Shown here piece by piece: positions 9,173 through 15,475 of a DNA stretch of 26,271 nt. The DNA lies in NCBI GenBank assembly GCA_002499945.1, contig DKYP01000018.1:1-26271 (forward strand). The letters are read 5' to 3'. The translations under genes were made by a program, and so were the position numbers. The DNA comes from Lachnoclostridium sp. UBA7097. GTDB taxonomy: Bacteria; Bacillota; Clostridia; Lachnospirales; Lachnospiraceae. Numbering within the stretch: position 1 is the first letter of the stretch; each line of letters begins with the position of its first letter. The notes below the pieces were generated by a model. It saw only the letters and a list, made by a program, of their open reading frames with translations. It had not been told where the DNA came from and made no database searches.

Positions 9173-9229
9173 AAATGCCCAGAAGTCAGTCAAGGTAAGT
9201 TTTTCAATTTTTATTGCTTCTGGACATTT
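9173..9229. terminator. Possible bidirectional terminator hairpin between convergent genes
   Basis: Arms AAATGCCCAGAAG (9173-9185) and CTTCTGGACATTT (9217-9229) pair over 13 positions with one G-T wobble, around a 31-nt loop. The hairpin lies between the plus-strand MBOAT remnant and the minus-strand protease gene. The A- and T-rich flanks would serve either direction, but the loop is long for an intrinsic terminator. Confidence 0.45.
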
Positions 9230-9268
9230 AATATCATTCAATATGATAATTTTAAGAAAATACATATT

Positions 9269-9817
9269 TTATACTTCCACAGCACTAGATACTCCATTAA
9301 CTTCTGCTATGAGTGATGGGTCAATATATCCCAGTTCTTTATTTAAACAGTATTTTTCCACATATTTATTTGCTGTATCACAATCAGCTAGCCAAAATTC
9401 CTGTTCCCTGCGGTTGTATGTAAAAGAAAACAAACTTAAAATATCCATTCCTAATAAAGCCCTGTTTCCAATATCCTCTGAAAATGCTAACTTTATTTTA
9501 GTAAATTTTATATCAGGGGTTAAATAAAAATCATCAACAATTACTTCATGGTAACAGATTTCACCATTAGTCGCACTCTCTAACCTGCCACTACAAACAG
9601 GTTCTTGCAAAATAATATCTTTAATACCAGAATCAAAAATAGTATTATTTATACCAATAACAGTCCGGGAAGCACCAGTATCAATTTTCATACTTAAATC
9701 AGTTTGTAAAGTTTTAAGAGAAAATCTTATATCTACGTAATATGATCTCCTGTCATAATTATCTCTTTCATTTTTACTTCTTTTAAAATAAGAAGTTCTT
9801 CCACCAAATTCAATCAT
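9269..9817 (-). CDS. Small retropepsin-like aspartic protease
   Basis: A 182-aa protein with the two hallmarks of clan AA aspartic proteases: D46-T-G-A-S50 preceded by hydrophobic beta-strand residues, and A-L-L-G-M-D-I-L (120-127) in the place of the second-half hydrophobic-hydrophobic-Gly motif. There is one catalytic Asp motif, so the enzyme should act as a dimer, as retroviral and PerP/SpoIIGA-type proteases do. No signal peptide or membrane segment is visible, so it is probably cytoplasmic. A charged N-terminal extension (residues 7-24) and a C-terminal tail of about 40 aa flank the domain. The start ATG overlaps the stop of the upstream gene as ATGA, and AGGGAGAA lies just before it, indicating coupled translation. 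The substrate is unknown; its operon partner is the first suspect. Confidence 0.8.
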   Translation of the reverse strand: MIEFGGRTSYFKRSKNERDNYDRRSYYVDIRFSLKTLQTDLSMKIDTGASRTVIGINNTIFDSGIKDIILQEPVCSGRLESATNGEICYHEVIVDDFYLTPDIKFTKIKLAFSEDIGNRALLGMDILSLFSFTYNRREQEFWLADCDTANKYVEKYCLNKELGYIDPSLIAEVNGVSSAVEV

Positions 9818-10167
9818 GGCATTTCTCCCTTTAAAAATATTGAATCTATTCCATTATCTTCTTTAAAATCATGGTTATAACCTTTGTAGTAATATTTTGT
9901 AATGCCATCAGCCTTAGCAATTGAAGAGATTTTGCTGTGTTCATCATCTAAAAAAGGAGTAAAATAATATAATACACCTTTTTTATCTATAACACAATGG
10001 TGCTTATCTAATACATCTTCTAAATCTTTGTAAATTAAAATACACCTGTCAAAACAGTCTTTAAAATCTAATAAACTAATTTTCTTTGGTGTTAAAACTT
10101 TGTAATAACCAGATTCCACTTCCTCAACATTTAAGCTAAACTTTCTTGTCACTTCTTCGACTCTCAT
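9814..10167 (-). CDS. Unrecognised 117-aa protein, co-translated with the retropepsin-like protease
   Basis: I do not recognise this family. The protein is small, soluble and charged, with no signal peptide or membrane segment. It has alternating beta- and helix-forming stretches, a D-F-K-D-C-F-D-R-C segment (34-42), and a tyrosine-rich stretch K-Y-Y-Y-K-G-Y (91-97). The start is an ATG behind AGAGGAGG (about 10173-10180), a very strong ribosome site. Its stop overlaps the protease start by 4 nt, so the two proteins are probably made in a fixed ratio. It could be the substrate, an inhibitor or an adaptor of the protease; this is inference from operon structure only. It is the first gene after the structured leader described separately. 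Confidence 0.7.
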   Translation of the reverse strand: MRVEEVTRKFSLNVEEVESGYYKVLTPKKISLLDFKDCFDRCILIYKDLEDVLDKHHCVIDKKGVLYYFTPFLDDEHSKISSIAKADGITKYYYKGYNHDFKEDNGIDSIFLKGEMP

Positions 10168-10172
10168 AATAA

Positions 10173-10361
10173 GACCTCCTCTGCTCCAATGGGCTTCCTG
10201 CTTCTATGACCTCGCAACCAAACTTGTTTGGTTTACCTGCCTATCTCCACAGGCGTAAATTCGGGCAGTCCCTGCCCTATAACGGTTTTACTGTACATTT
10301 GTACCTTGTATATTTTACGTGCTGGAGGAAAGCTTGGTTTTCGCATAATATTTCCCAGCAC
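10173..10361 (-). ncRNA. Hairpin-rich leader with a probable TnpB 3'-end/omega-RNA relic
   Basis: In the transcript from the 10403 promoter I see several stems: GTGCTGG with CCAGCAC (10319-10361), GGGCAG with CTGCCC around a 3-nt loop (10263-10277), CCTG with CAGG (10236-10253), and the near-perfect palindrome AACCAAACTTGTTTGGTT (10216-10233). The minus frame 10346-10233 reads as a 37-aa ORF ending ...G-Q-G-L-P-E-F-T-P-V-E-I-G-R, which resembles C-termini of IS200/IS605 TnpB proteins as I remember them. In those elements the 3' coding end overlaps the guide (omega) RNA. The text following, with GAAGCAGGAAGCCC, also resembles such ends. The relic call rests on memory, without alignment. A regulatory leader of another kind is possible. 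Confidence 0.4.
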
Positions 10362-10402
10362 AATCATCTATATACAGTTATCAATGTTCGTGTATTAAAT
10401 GT

Positions 10403-10431
10403 ATTATAACAGAAAGTTTGCTTTATAGCAA
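10403..10431 (-). promoter_or_regulatory. Sigma-A-type promoter for the 117-aa protein/protease pair
   Basis: On the minus strand, TTGCTA (10431-10426) and a perfect TATAAT (10408-10403) are separated by exactly 17 nt. Transcription would begin near 10396, giving a leader of about 230 nt before the start codon at 10167. Nothing else nearby needs a minus-strand promoter. Confidence 0.65.
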
Positions 10432-10452
10432 CTGTTAATTTTGTGGTCTTAA

Positions 10453-10486
10453 CCCACCGTCTAAAGCCAGTGGGATTGCGGCCGCA
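10453..10486 (-). mobile_element. IS200/IS605-like terminal hairpin (element remnant)
   Basis: On the minus strand, CCCACTG and CGGTGGG close an 8-nt loop GCTTTAGA (10474-10453), followed by TTAAGACCAC. This pattern (CCCAC-GGCTTTAG-GTGGG) is familiar from right ends and omega-RNA 3' hairpins of TnpB-bearing elements. A 10-bp palindrome TGCGGCCGCA (10477-10486) adjoins it. No transposase gene remains, so it is a remnant. It lies just upstream of the minus-strand promoter, so that promoter could have arrived with the element or lie at its junction. Confidence 0.45.
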
Positions 10487-10545
10487 TTATTTCAAAAATT
10501 TATCATATAAATCCCCTATGCCGCCTCCAACGGCTCAAATAGTAT

Positions 10546-10589
10546 AGCGTATCAATACGCTTTAGAAAAACGCTGGTTTTGCGTTTTTC
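10546..10589. repeat. Two adjacent short hairpins
   Basis: AGCGTAT-CA-ATACGCT (10546-10561) and GAAAAACGC-TGGTTTT-GCGTTTTTC (10565-10589) form two perfect stems of 7 and 9 bp in noncoding DNA. They sit between the IS-like remnant and the 60-bp inverted repeat. They may be the other end of the same vanished element, or weak terminators shielding the lipoprotein gene. Confidence 0.5.
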
Positions 10590-10591
10590 CT

Positions 10592-10651
10592 GTGTGAAAT
10601 TTAATACATCTTAGGCAGTGTTTTTTACTGCATTAGATGTATTTTTCACAC
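10592..10651. repeat. 60-bp imperfect inverted repeat
   Basis: The arms begin and end with GTGTGAAA / TTTCACAC, continue with AATACATCT / AGATGTATT after a 3-nt bulge, and close with CAGT / ACTG around a GTTTTTT loop. That is a stem of more than 20 bp in noncoding DNA, about 35 bp upstream of the promoter for the lipoprotein gene. It could be a miniature element, an IS end or an RNA hairpin; I see no coding potential. Confidence 0.7.
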
Positions 10652-10685
10652 TATTATCTTGGCAAATGAAGGTTTGCTTTTCTCC

Positions 10686-10714
10686 TTGAATTTTCCCCTC
10701 CCTTGTGTTAGTAT
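10686..10714 (+). promoter_or_regulatory. Candidate promoter for the FKBP lipoprotein gene
   Basis: TTGAAT (10686-10691) and TAGTAT (10709-10714) are separated by 17 nt; each matches the sigma-A consensus at four of six positions. The start codon is at 10759, which leaves a short leader. This may also drive der-plsY-gpsA downstream. Confidence 0.45.
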
Positions 10715-10758
10715 GTAGTAGTTGTAAATTTTTTAATTTTTAAATTGGAGGAATTATT

Positions 10759-11922
10759 TTGAGAAAGTATAACAAATTTCTAGCACTGGTTCTGTGTGCT
10801 TCTATGGCACTGCCGTTTACAGGATGCAGTTCTGCTAAGGAGGATGGCAAGGACAGCAGCCAGGGTACAAGTTCTGAAGCAACCAGCGGGAATGACAAAG
10901 AGGATGACAAAGATAAGGAGTATGTCAGGGAAGCTGATATATATGAAGGGCTGGATTATAGCAGTATTCTTGAATTAGGGGATTATTCGTCAATACCCCT
11001 TGCTAAAAAGGATATTGAAAGTACTACTGATACAATGATTGAAACTAATATTGAGAGGACAGATGATTTTAAAAAGGATAAAAAGGGCACTGTAAAGAAA
11101 GGTAATACTGTTAATATTTATTATGTAGGCAAGATGGATGGGGAAGCATTTGCCAATGGTTCATGCACTAAGGATACCAATCCTGACGGCTATAACCTGA
11201 AAATTGGTTCTGGCAATTTTATTGATGGTTTTGAGGATGCGTTAATTGGAAAAAAGGCTGGCAAGACTTATGATATAGATGTGACATTTCCTGAAAGTTA
11301 CCCGCCGAACCCTGATTATGCGGGAAAGCCTGCTGTATTTACAGTGACTATTAATTATATAAAGAAATGGCCGGGGCTTACAGACAAGTTTGTGAAAGAT
11401 AATTTTAAGGATTTTGATAAAGATTATAAGAATACAGCAAAGGATTATACAAAGTTTATACGCAGCAATGTGGTACAGGACCTGGCATGGGATTATGTTT
11501 ATACTAAATCAGATGTAAAGGAATATCCTGAGGACCTTCTTGAAAGGGTTAAGACACAGTATAAGACACCTATTGTTTACTATCTTGGTAAAAATAATAC
11601 TACGCTTGATGATTACCTGGCTGCGCAGTCTATGACATCAGAGGATTTTGAAAATAATGTGGAAACAAGTGCCAAAAGTGACCTGGGCAAAAGGCTGGTT
11701 TTTAATGCGATAGCGCAGAAAGAGGGCATAGAGCTTGATGCAGATGCTTATAAGGATGTGTTAAATGCTTACCTTAAGGAGTATGCTGTTGATGACCAGG
11801 ATTCACTGGATAAGTTATTTGATGAGTATTTTGGTACTAAATCAGAAGATATTATTAATAATGAGATACTATATACAAGTGTTAATGAATTTCTTGTAGG
11901 AAAAGTAAAGGAAACAGCCTGA
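10759..11922 (+). CDS. FKBP-type peptidyl-prolyl isomerase lipoprotein, trigger-factor-like
   Basis: A 387-aa secreted lipoprotein. A basic start and hydrophobic stretch lead to the lipobox F-T-G-C23, followed by a Ser/Asp/Lys-rich linker (about 24-55). The FKBP domain spans about residues 110-200 (V-N-I-Y-Y-V-G-K-M-D-G, then I-G-S-G-N-F-I-D-G-F-E-D-A-L-I-G). It is followed by a helical region resembling the C-terminal chaperone part of trigger factor (L-T-D-K-F-V-K-D-N-F). It should help fold exported proteins on the outer face of the membrane. The start is TTG 10759, set by GGAGG at 10747-10751. The der gene follows after 43 bp, possibly on the same transcript. Confidence 0.88.
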   Translation: MRKYNKFLALVLCASMALPFTGCSSAKEDGKDSSQGTSSEATSGNDKEDDKDKEYVREADIYEGLDYSSILELGDYSSIPLAKKDIESTTDTMIETNIERTDDFKKDKKGTVKKGNTVNIYYVGKMDGEAFANGSCTKDTNPDGYNLKIGSGNFIDGFEDALIGKKAGKTYDIDVTFPESYPPNPDYAGKPAVFTVTINYIKKWPGLTDKFVKDNFKDFDKDYKNTAKDYTKFIRSNVVQDLAWDYVYTKSDVKEYPEDLLERVKTQYKTPIVYYLGKNNTTLDDYLAAQSMTSEDFENNVETSAKSDLGKRLVFNAIAQKEGIELDADAYKDVLNAYLKEYAVDDQDSLDKLFDEYFGTKSEDIINNEILYTSVNEFLVGKVKETA

Positions 11923-11965
11923 GAAACTGGTTTTACAGGCTTTACAGAAAGGCATGGTGGATTAA

Positions 11966-13288
11966 ATGGGTAAACCAGTTGTTGCAATTGTTGGGCGTCC
12001 TAATGTTGGCAAATCAACACTTTTTAATATGATTGCAGGTGAGAGGATATCTATTGTAAAGGATACGCCAGGTGTGACAAGGGACCGTATTTATGCTGAT
12101 GTGTCATGGCTTAATTATTCATTTACCATAATGGATACAGGAGGGATTGAGCCTGTAACGAAGAACCAGATGCTTAAGGATATGAGGGACCAGGCACTTA
12201 TGGCAATAGAAATGGCGGATGTTGTAATGTTTGTTGTGGATGTACGGCAGGGAGTTACAGATTCTGATTTCAGGGTTGCAGATATGCTTAGGAAAGCAGA
12301 TAAGAAGGTTGTACTTGTTGTAAATAAAGTAGATAATTTTGACAAGTACATGCCTGATGTGTATGAGTTTTATAATCTTGGCATTGGCGACCCTGTGCCT
12401 GTTTCTTCTATTGCGAAACTTGGCATTGGTGACATGCTTGATGAGGTTACGGCACTTTTCCCGGATGTGGCGGAAGAAGAAGAGGACGAAAGACCACGTA
12501 TTGCCATTGTTGGCAAGCCAAATGTCGGCAAGTCTTCTATTATTAATAAAATACTTGGTGAAAACAGGGTTATAGTATCTGATATTGCTGGTACAACAAG
12601 GGATGCAGTGGACACTTCTGTTACATGGCAGGACAAGGAATATGTATTTATAGATACAGCAGGGCTCAGGCGCAAGAATAAGATTAAAGAAGAAATTGAG
12701 AGATACAGCATATTGCGTACTGTTTCTGCGGTTGAACGTGCAGATGTAGTGGTGCTTGTTATAGATGCAGTTGAAGGGGTTACGGAGCAGGATGCCAAGA
12801 TTGCAGGTATTGCGCATGACAGGGGACGTGGCATGGTTATAGCTGTAAATAAATGGGATGCAATAGAGAAGGATAATAATTCTGTTAAAAAGTATACAGA
12901 AAAAATAAGGGATATATTATCTTTTATGCCATATGCGGAGATTATTTTTATCTCTGCACAGACAGGCCAGCGTATACCAAAACTTTTTGATATGCTTGAA
13001 GTTGTTATACAGAACCATTCACTCCGTATAGCCACAGGTGTACTTAATGAGATATTAACAGAAGCAGTTGCGCTACAGCAGCCACCTTCTGACAAGGGGC
13101 GCAGGCTTAAGATTTTCTATATTACACAGGCCAGTGTAAAGCCTCCGGCATTTGTTATATTTGTAAATGATAAGAAGCTTATGCACTTTTCCTATACAAG
13201 GTATATTGAAAATAAAATACGTGAAGCATTTGGCTTTACAGGAACGCCATTAAAGTTTATAATCAGGGAGAGGAAAGAAAAAAGTTAG
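11966..13288 (+). CDS. der: Ribosome biogenesis GTPase Der (EngA)
   Basis: A 440-aa double-GTPase protein needed for 50S subunit maturation. Both G domains are complete: G1 motifs G-R-P-N-V-G-K-S-T (10-18) and G-K-P-N-V-G-K-S-S in the second half, each with its D-T-x-G and N-K-x-D motifs (N-K-V-D and N-K-W-D). The C-terminal KH-like domain is present, ending with F-I-I-R-E-R. Length matches the family. It is followed at once by plsY and gpsA, an order common in Firmicutes. The ATG at 11966 follows a GGTGG element. Confidence 0.97.
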   Translation: MGKPVVAIVGRPNVGKSTLFNMIAGERISIVKDTPGVTRDRIYADVSWLNYSFTIMDTGGIEPVTKNQMLKDMRDQALMAIEMADVVMFVVDVRQGVTDSDFRVADMLRKADKKVVLVVNKVDNFDKYMPDVYEFYNLGIGDPVPVSSIAKLGIGDMLDEVTALFPDVAEEEEDERPRIAIVGKPNVGKSSIINKILGENRVIVSDIAGTTRDAVDTSVTWQDKEYVFIDTAGLRRKNKIKEEIERYSILRTVSAVERADVVVLVIDAVEGVTEQDAKIAGIAHDRGRGMVIAVNKWDAIEKDNNSVKKYTEKIRDILSFMPYAEIIFISAQTGQRIPKLFDMLEVVIQNHSLRIATGVLNEILTEAVALQQPPSDKGRRLKIFYITQASVKPPAFVIFVNDKKLMHFSYTRYIENKIREAFGFTGTPLKFIIRERKEKS

Positions 13289-13310
13289 TTAAGGGGATGG
13301 AGGCGGGCTT

Positions 13311-13934
13311 ATGGCTTGGAATTTTATTTGTTTGGTGATAGGATACTTTTGTGGATGCATTTCAAGCGGTTATATCATAGGTAAAATATACCACATAGAT
13401 ATAAGGGACAAAGGAAGTGGCAATGCTGGTACTACAAATGTACTGCGCACCCTTGGGAAGCTCCCGGCTTTACTTACATTTGCAGGGGATTTTTTAAAAG
13501 GGATTATACCAGTGCTTATAGTGCGCCTGGTAATTGGCACACCTGGAAGCTGGTATCTTTTATGCCTTTATATGGGGCTTGGTGTTGTGCTTGGGCACAA
13601 TTACCCGTTTTACCTTAAGTTTAAGGGTGGAAAGGGGATAGCTGTTACTGCTGCTGTTGTAATGTCAACGGCACATCCTTTTGTAATTGTTGCAGGGCTT
13701 TTAATATTTGTTGCAGTAGTTGCAGCTACAAGGTATGTTTCACTTGGCTCGCTTTTTGTTGCATGGTACGTTCCTGCCAATACGCTTGCTTTATACCGGG
13801 AGAACCCGTTATTTATCCATATGCTGGTAATAAGCCTGGTTTTTACTGTGCTTGCATATTTCCAGCACAGGCAGAATATTATAAGGCTTATACATGGTAA
13901 TGAAAATAAACTCTGGGGCAATAAAAATAAATAG
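13311..13934 (+). CDS. plsY: Acyl-phosphate:glycerol-3-phosphate acyltransferase PlsY
   Basis: A 207-aa integral membrane enzyme that acylates glycerol-3-phosphate from acyl-phosphate, the first step of phospholipid synthesis. The conserved loops are present: S-G-Y-I-I-G-K near the start, G-S-G-N-A-G-T-T-N-V-L-R (about 36-47), H-N-Y-P-F-Y-L-K-F-K-G-G-K-G-I-A (about 95-110), and a final H-R-x-N-I-x-R-L-x-x-G-x-E block. GATGGAGG precedes the ATG. It sits 22 bp after der and 36 bp before gpsA, which makes its substrate, so the two genes form a functional unit. Confidence 0.96.
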   Translation: MAWNFICLVIGYFCGCISSGYIIGKIYHIDIRDKGSGNAGTTNVLRTLGKLPALLTFAGDFLKGIIPVLIVRLVIGTPGSWYLLCLYMGLGVVLGHNYPFYLKFKGGKGIAVTAAVVMSTAHPFVIVAGLLIFVAVVAATRYVSLGSLFVAWYVPANTLALYRENPLFIHMLVISLVFTVLAYFQHRQNIIRLIHGNENKLWGNKNK

Positions 13935-13970
13935 TAAAAGTAAATATGGTACTTATATTGGAGGAACAGA

Positions 13971-14987
13971 ATGAGTAAAGTAAGTTTTCTAGGTGCAGGG
14001 AGCTGGGGGACTGCACTCGCAATTATGCTTGCTAAAAACGGGCATAATGTGGTTTTATGGTCTGCCGTAAGCGCAGAGGTAAAGATGCTTTCAGAACACA
14101 GGGAGCACCGTGACAGGCTTCCAGGTGTGAAACTTCCGGAAACAGTTATTGTTACTGATAATTTGGAAGAAGCATGTAAAGGATATGATTTAATAGTATT
14201 TTCTGTAGCTTCACCATATGTAAGGGATACTGCAAGGAAAGCAGCAGCATTTATTCCAGAGGGACAGCATATTGTAAATGTTGCAAAAGGTATTGAGGAT
14301 AATACATTTAAGACATTAAGGGATATAATATGTGAGGAAATACCATTTGCGGATGTAAGTGTGCTTTCAGGCCCAAGCCATGCAGAGGAAGTTTCAGTGG
14401 ATATGCCTACTACTGTTGTAGTTGGTTCTGAAAATGAAAAGTCTGCTGCATTAATACAGGAAATATTTATGAATGATACGTTCCGTGTATATATAAGCCC
14501 TGATATTACAGGAATTGAGCTGGGCGGCTCTATTAAGAATGTTATTGCACTTGCCGCTGGTGTGTGTGACGGGCTTGGCTTTGGTGATAATACAAAGGCT
14601 GCACTTATAACAAGAGGCATTGCAGAGATTGCGCGCCTTGGTGTTGCTATGGGCGGGAAGCTTGAAACATTTGCAGGGCTTTCAGGCATTGGCGACCTGA
14701 TTGTAACATGTACAAGCCGCCACAGCCGTAACCACAATGCAGGTTATCTTATAGGGCAGGGCAGGACTATGAAGGAAGCAATGGACGAAGTAAACCAGGT
14801 TGTTGAAGGTGTCTATTCAGCAAAGGCAGCATATGGGCTTGCAAAGAAATACAATGTATCAATGCCTATTGTTGAACAGGTAAATAAAGTCCTTTTTGAG
14901 AATGTCCCTGCGACAGAGGCAATTAAAAACCTTCTTACAAGGGATAAGTGTAATGAATATCCGGACCTTGGCTGGATTAAGAATTAA
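13971..14987 (+). CDS. gpsA: NAD(P)-dependent glycerol-3-phosphate dehydrogenase
   Basis: A 338-aa cytoplasmic enzyme that reduces dihydroxyacetone phosphate to glycerol-3-phosphate, the substrate of PlsY. The Rossmann motif G-A-G-S-W-G-T-A-L-A lies at residues 8-17. S-G-P-S-H-A-E-E-V and G-G-S-I-K-N-V-I-A-L-A-A-G carry the conserved catalytic lysine region, and G-L-S-G-I-G-D-L appears further on. Length is normal. TTGGAGGA precedes the ATG. No oddity is seen. Confidence 0.97.
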   Translation: MSKVSFLGAGSWGTALAIMLAKNGHNVVLWSAVSAEVKMLSEHREHRDRLPGVKLPETVIVTDNLEEACKGYDLIVFSVASPYVRDTARKAAAFIPEGQHIVNVAKGIEDNTFKTLRDIICEEIPFADVSVLSGPSHAEEVSVDMPTTVVVGSENEKSAALIQEIFMNDTFRVYISPDITGIELGGSIKNVIALAAGVCDGLGFGDNTKAALITRGIAEIARLGVAMGGKLETFAGLSGIGDLIVTCTSRHSRNHNAGYLIGQGRTMKEAMDEVNQVVEGVYSAKAAYGLAKKYNVSMPIVEQVNKVLFENVPATEAIKNLLTRDKCNEYPDLGWIKN

Positions 14988-15044
14988 ACTTGTATATATT
15001 GCATATCCTATATCAGAAATAATAATGAAAGGGATTATTAAGGT

Positions 15045-15440
15045 ATGTACAGGGAAGATTTAAGGAATGGCTATGGTATGGACAGGGAGGATGTGTCCTC
15101 CATGCCACACCAGTCACGTTCAGAGAAGATTATTGAAGCAAGAAGGGCATTTGCATCTGATGGCAGCAGCCATAATTATAATGCCCATAACAGTTATAAG
15201 GATGAATACCTTGTAACTAATGAGAAAAAGCATCCATTTGGTTTAATCAGGATTATGGCGGCAGGGGTGCTTTTTTTAATACTGGGAATTGCATTTTATA
15301 ATAATTTTTCTTACAATGGTTTTGATAAGGATTATGTGTTAGAGTGCCTGGAACGCAGTGGTTACTGGGATACAATTGTAAAAGGTGCAGGTGATATAAC
15401 AGATAAAGTTACAGGCTGGTATAATTCATTTGGCCGCTAA
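15045..15440 (+). CDS. Small single-pass membrane protein of unknown function
   Basis: A 131-aa protein I do not recognise. The first 65 residues are charged and polar and should be cytoplasmic. A single hydrophobic segment lies at about residues 68-84 (I-M-A-A-G-V-L-F-L-I-L-G-I-A). A short outer tail of about 45 residues follows, with N-N-F-S-Y-N-G-F-D-K-D-Y. The ATG at 15045 has GAAAGGGA about 10 nt upstream. It lies between gpsA and the TIGR03960 gene, in the same direction with gaps of 57 and 35 bp, so it is probably co-transcribed with one of them. Confidence 0.75.
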   Translation: MYREDLRNGYGMDREDVSSMPHQSRSEKIIEARRAFASDGSSHNYNAHNSYKDEYLVTNEKKHPFGLIRIMAAGVLFLILGIAFYNNFSYNGFDKDYVLECLERSGYWDTIVKGAGDITDKVTGWYNSFGR

Positions 15441-15475
15441 TTTTACTTTTAACAGCATGGAGGTTTGTAGTTTAT

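Noticed and set aside
10206..10409. Plus-strand 67-codon frame in the protease leader
   Set aside because: There is no ribosome site, and the DNA is better explained by the structured minus-strand leader and element relic.
10168..10758. Possible CRISPR array in the hairpin-rich intergenic region
   Set aside because: The hairpins differ in sequence and there is no regular repeat-spacer pattern or cas gene.
11916..11941. Small inverted repeat AGCCTG/CAGGCT after the lipoprotein gene
   Set aside because: The stem is only 6 bp, overlaps the end of the coding region and lacks a T-run, so terminator status is unsupported.
12119..13095. Minus-strand open frames opposite der
   Set aside because: They are shadows of the Der coding sequence with low-complexity translations and no ribosome sites.
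13610..14737. Long minus-strand open frame of 375 codons opposite plsY and gpsA
   Set aside because: It covers two strongly conserved plus-strand genes, is rich in Ser/Ile/Thr as expected of antisense reading, and matches no family I know.
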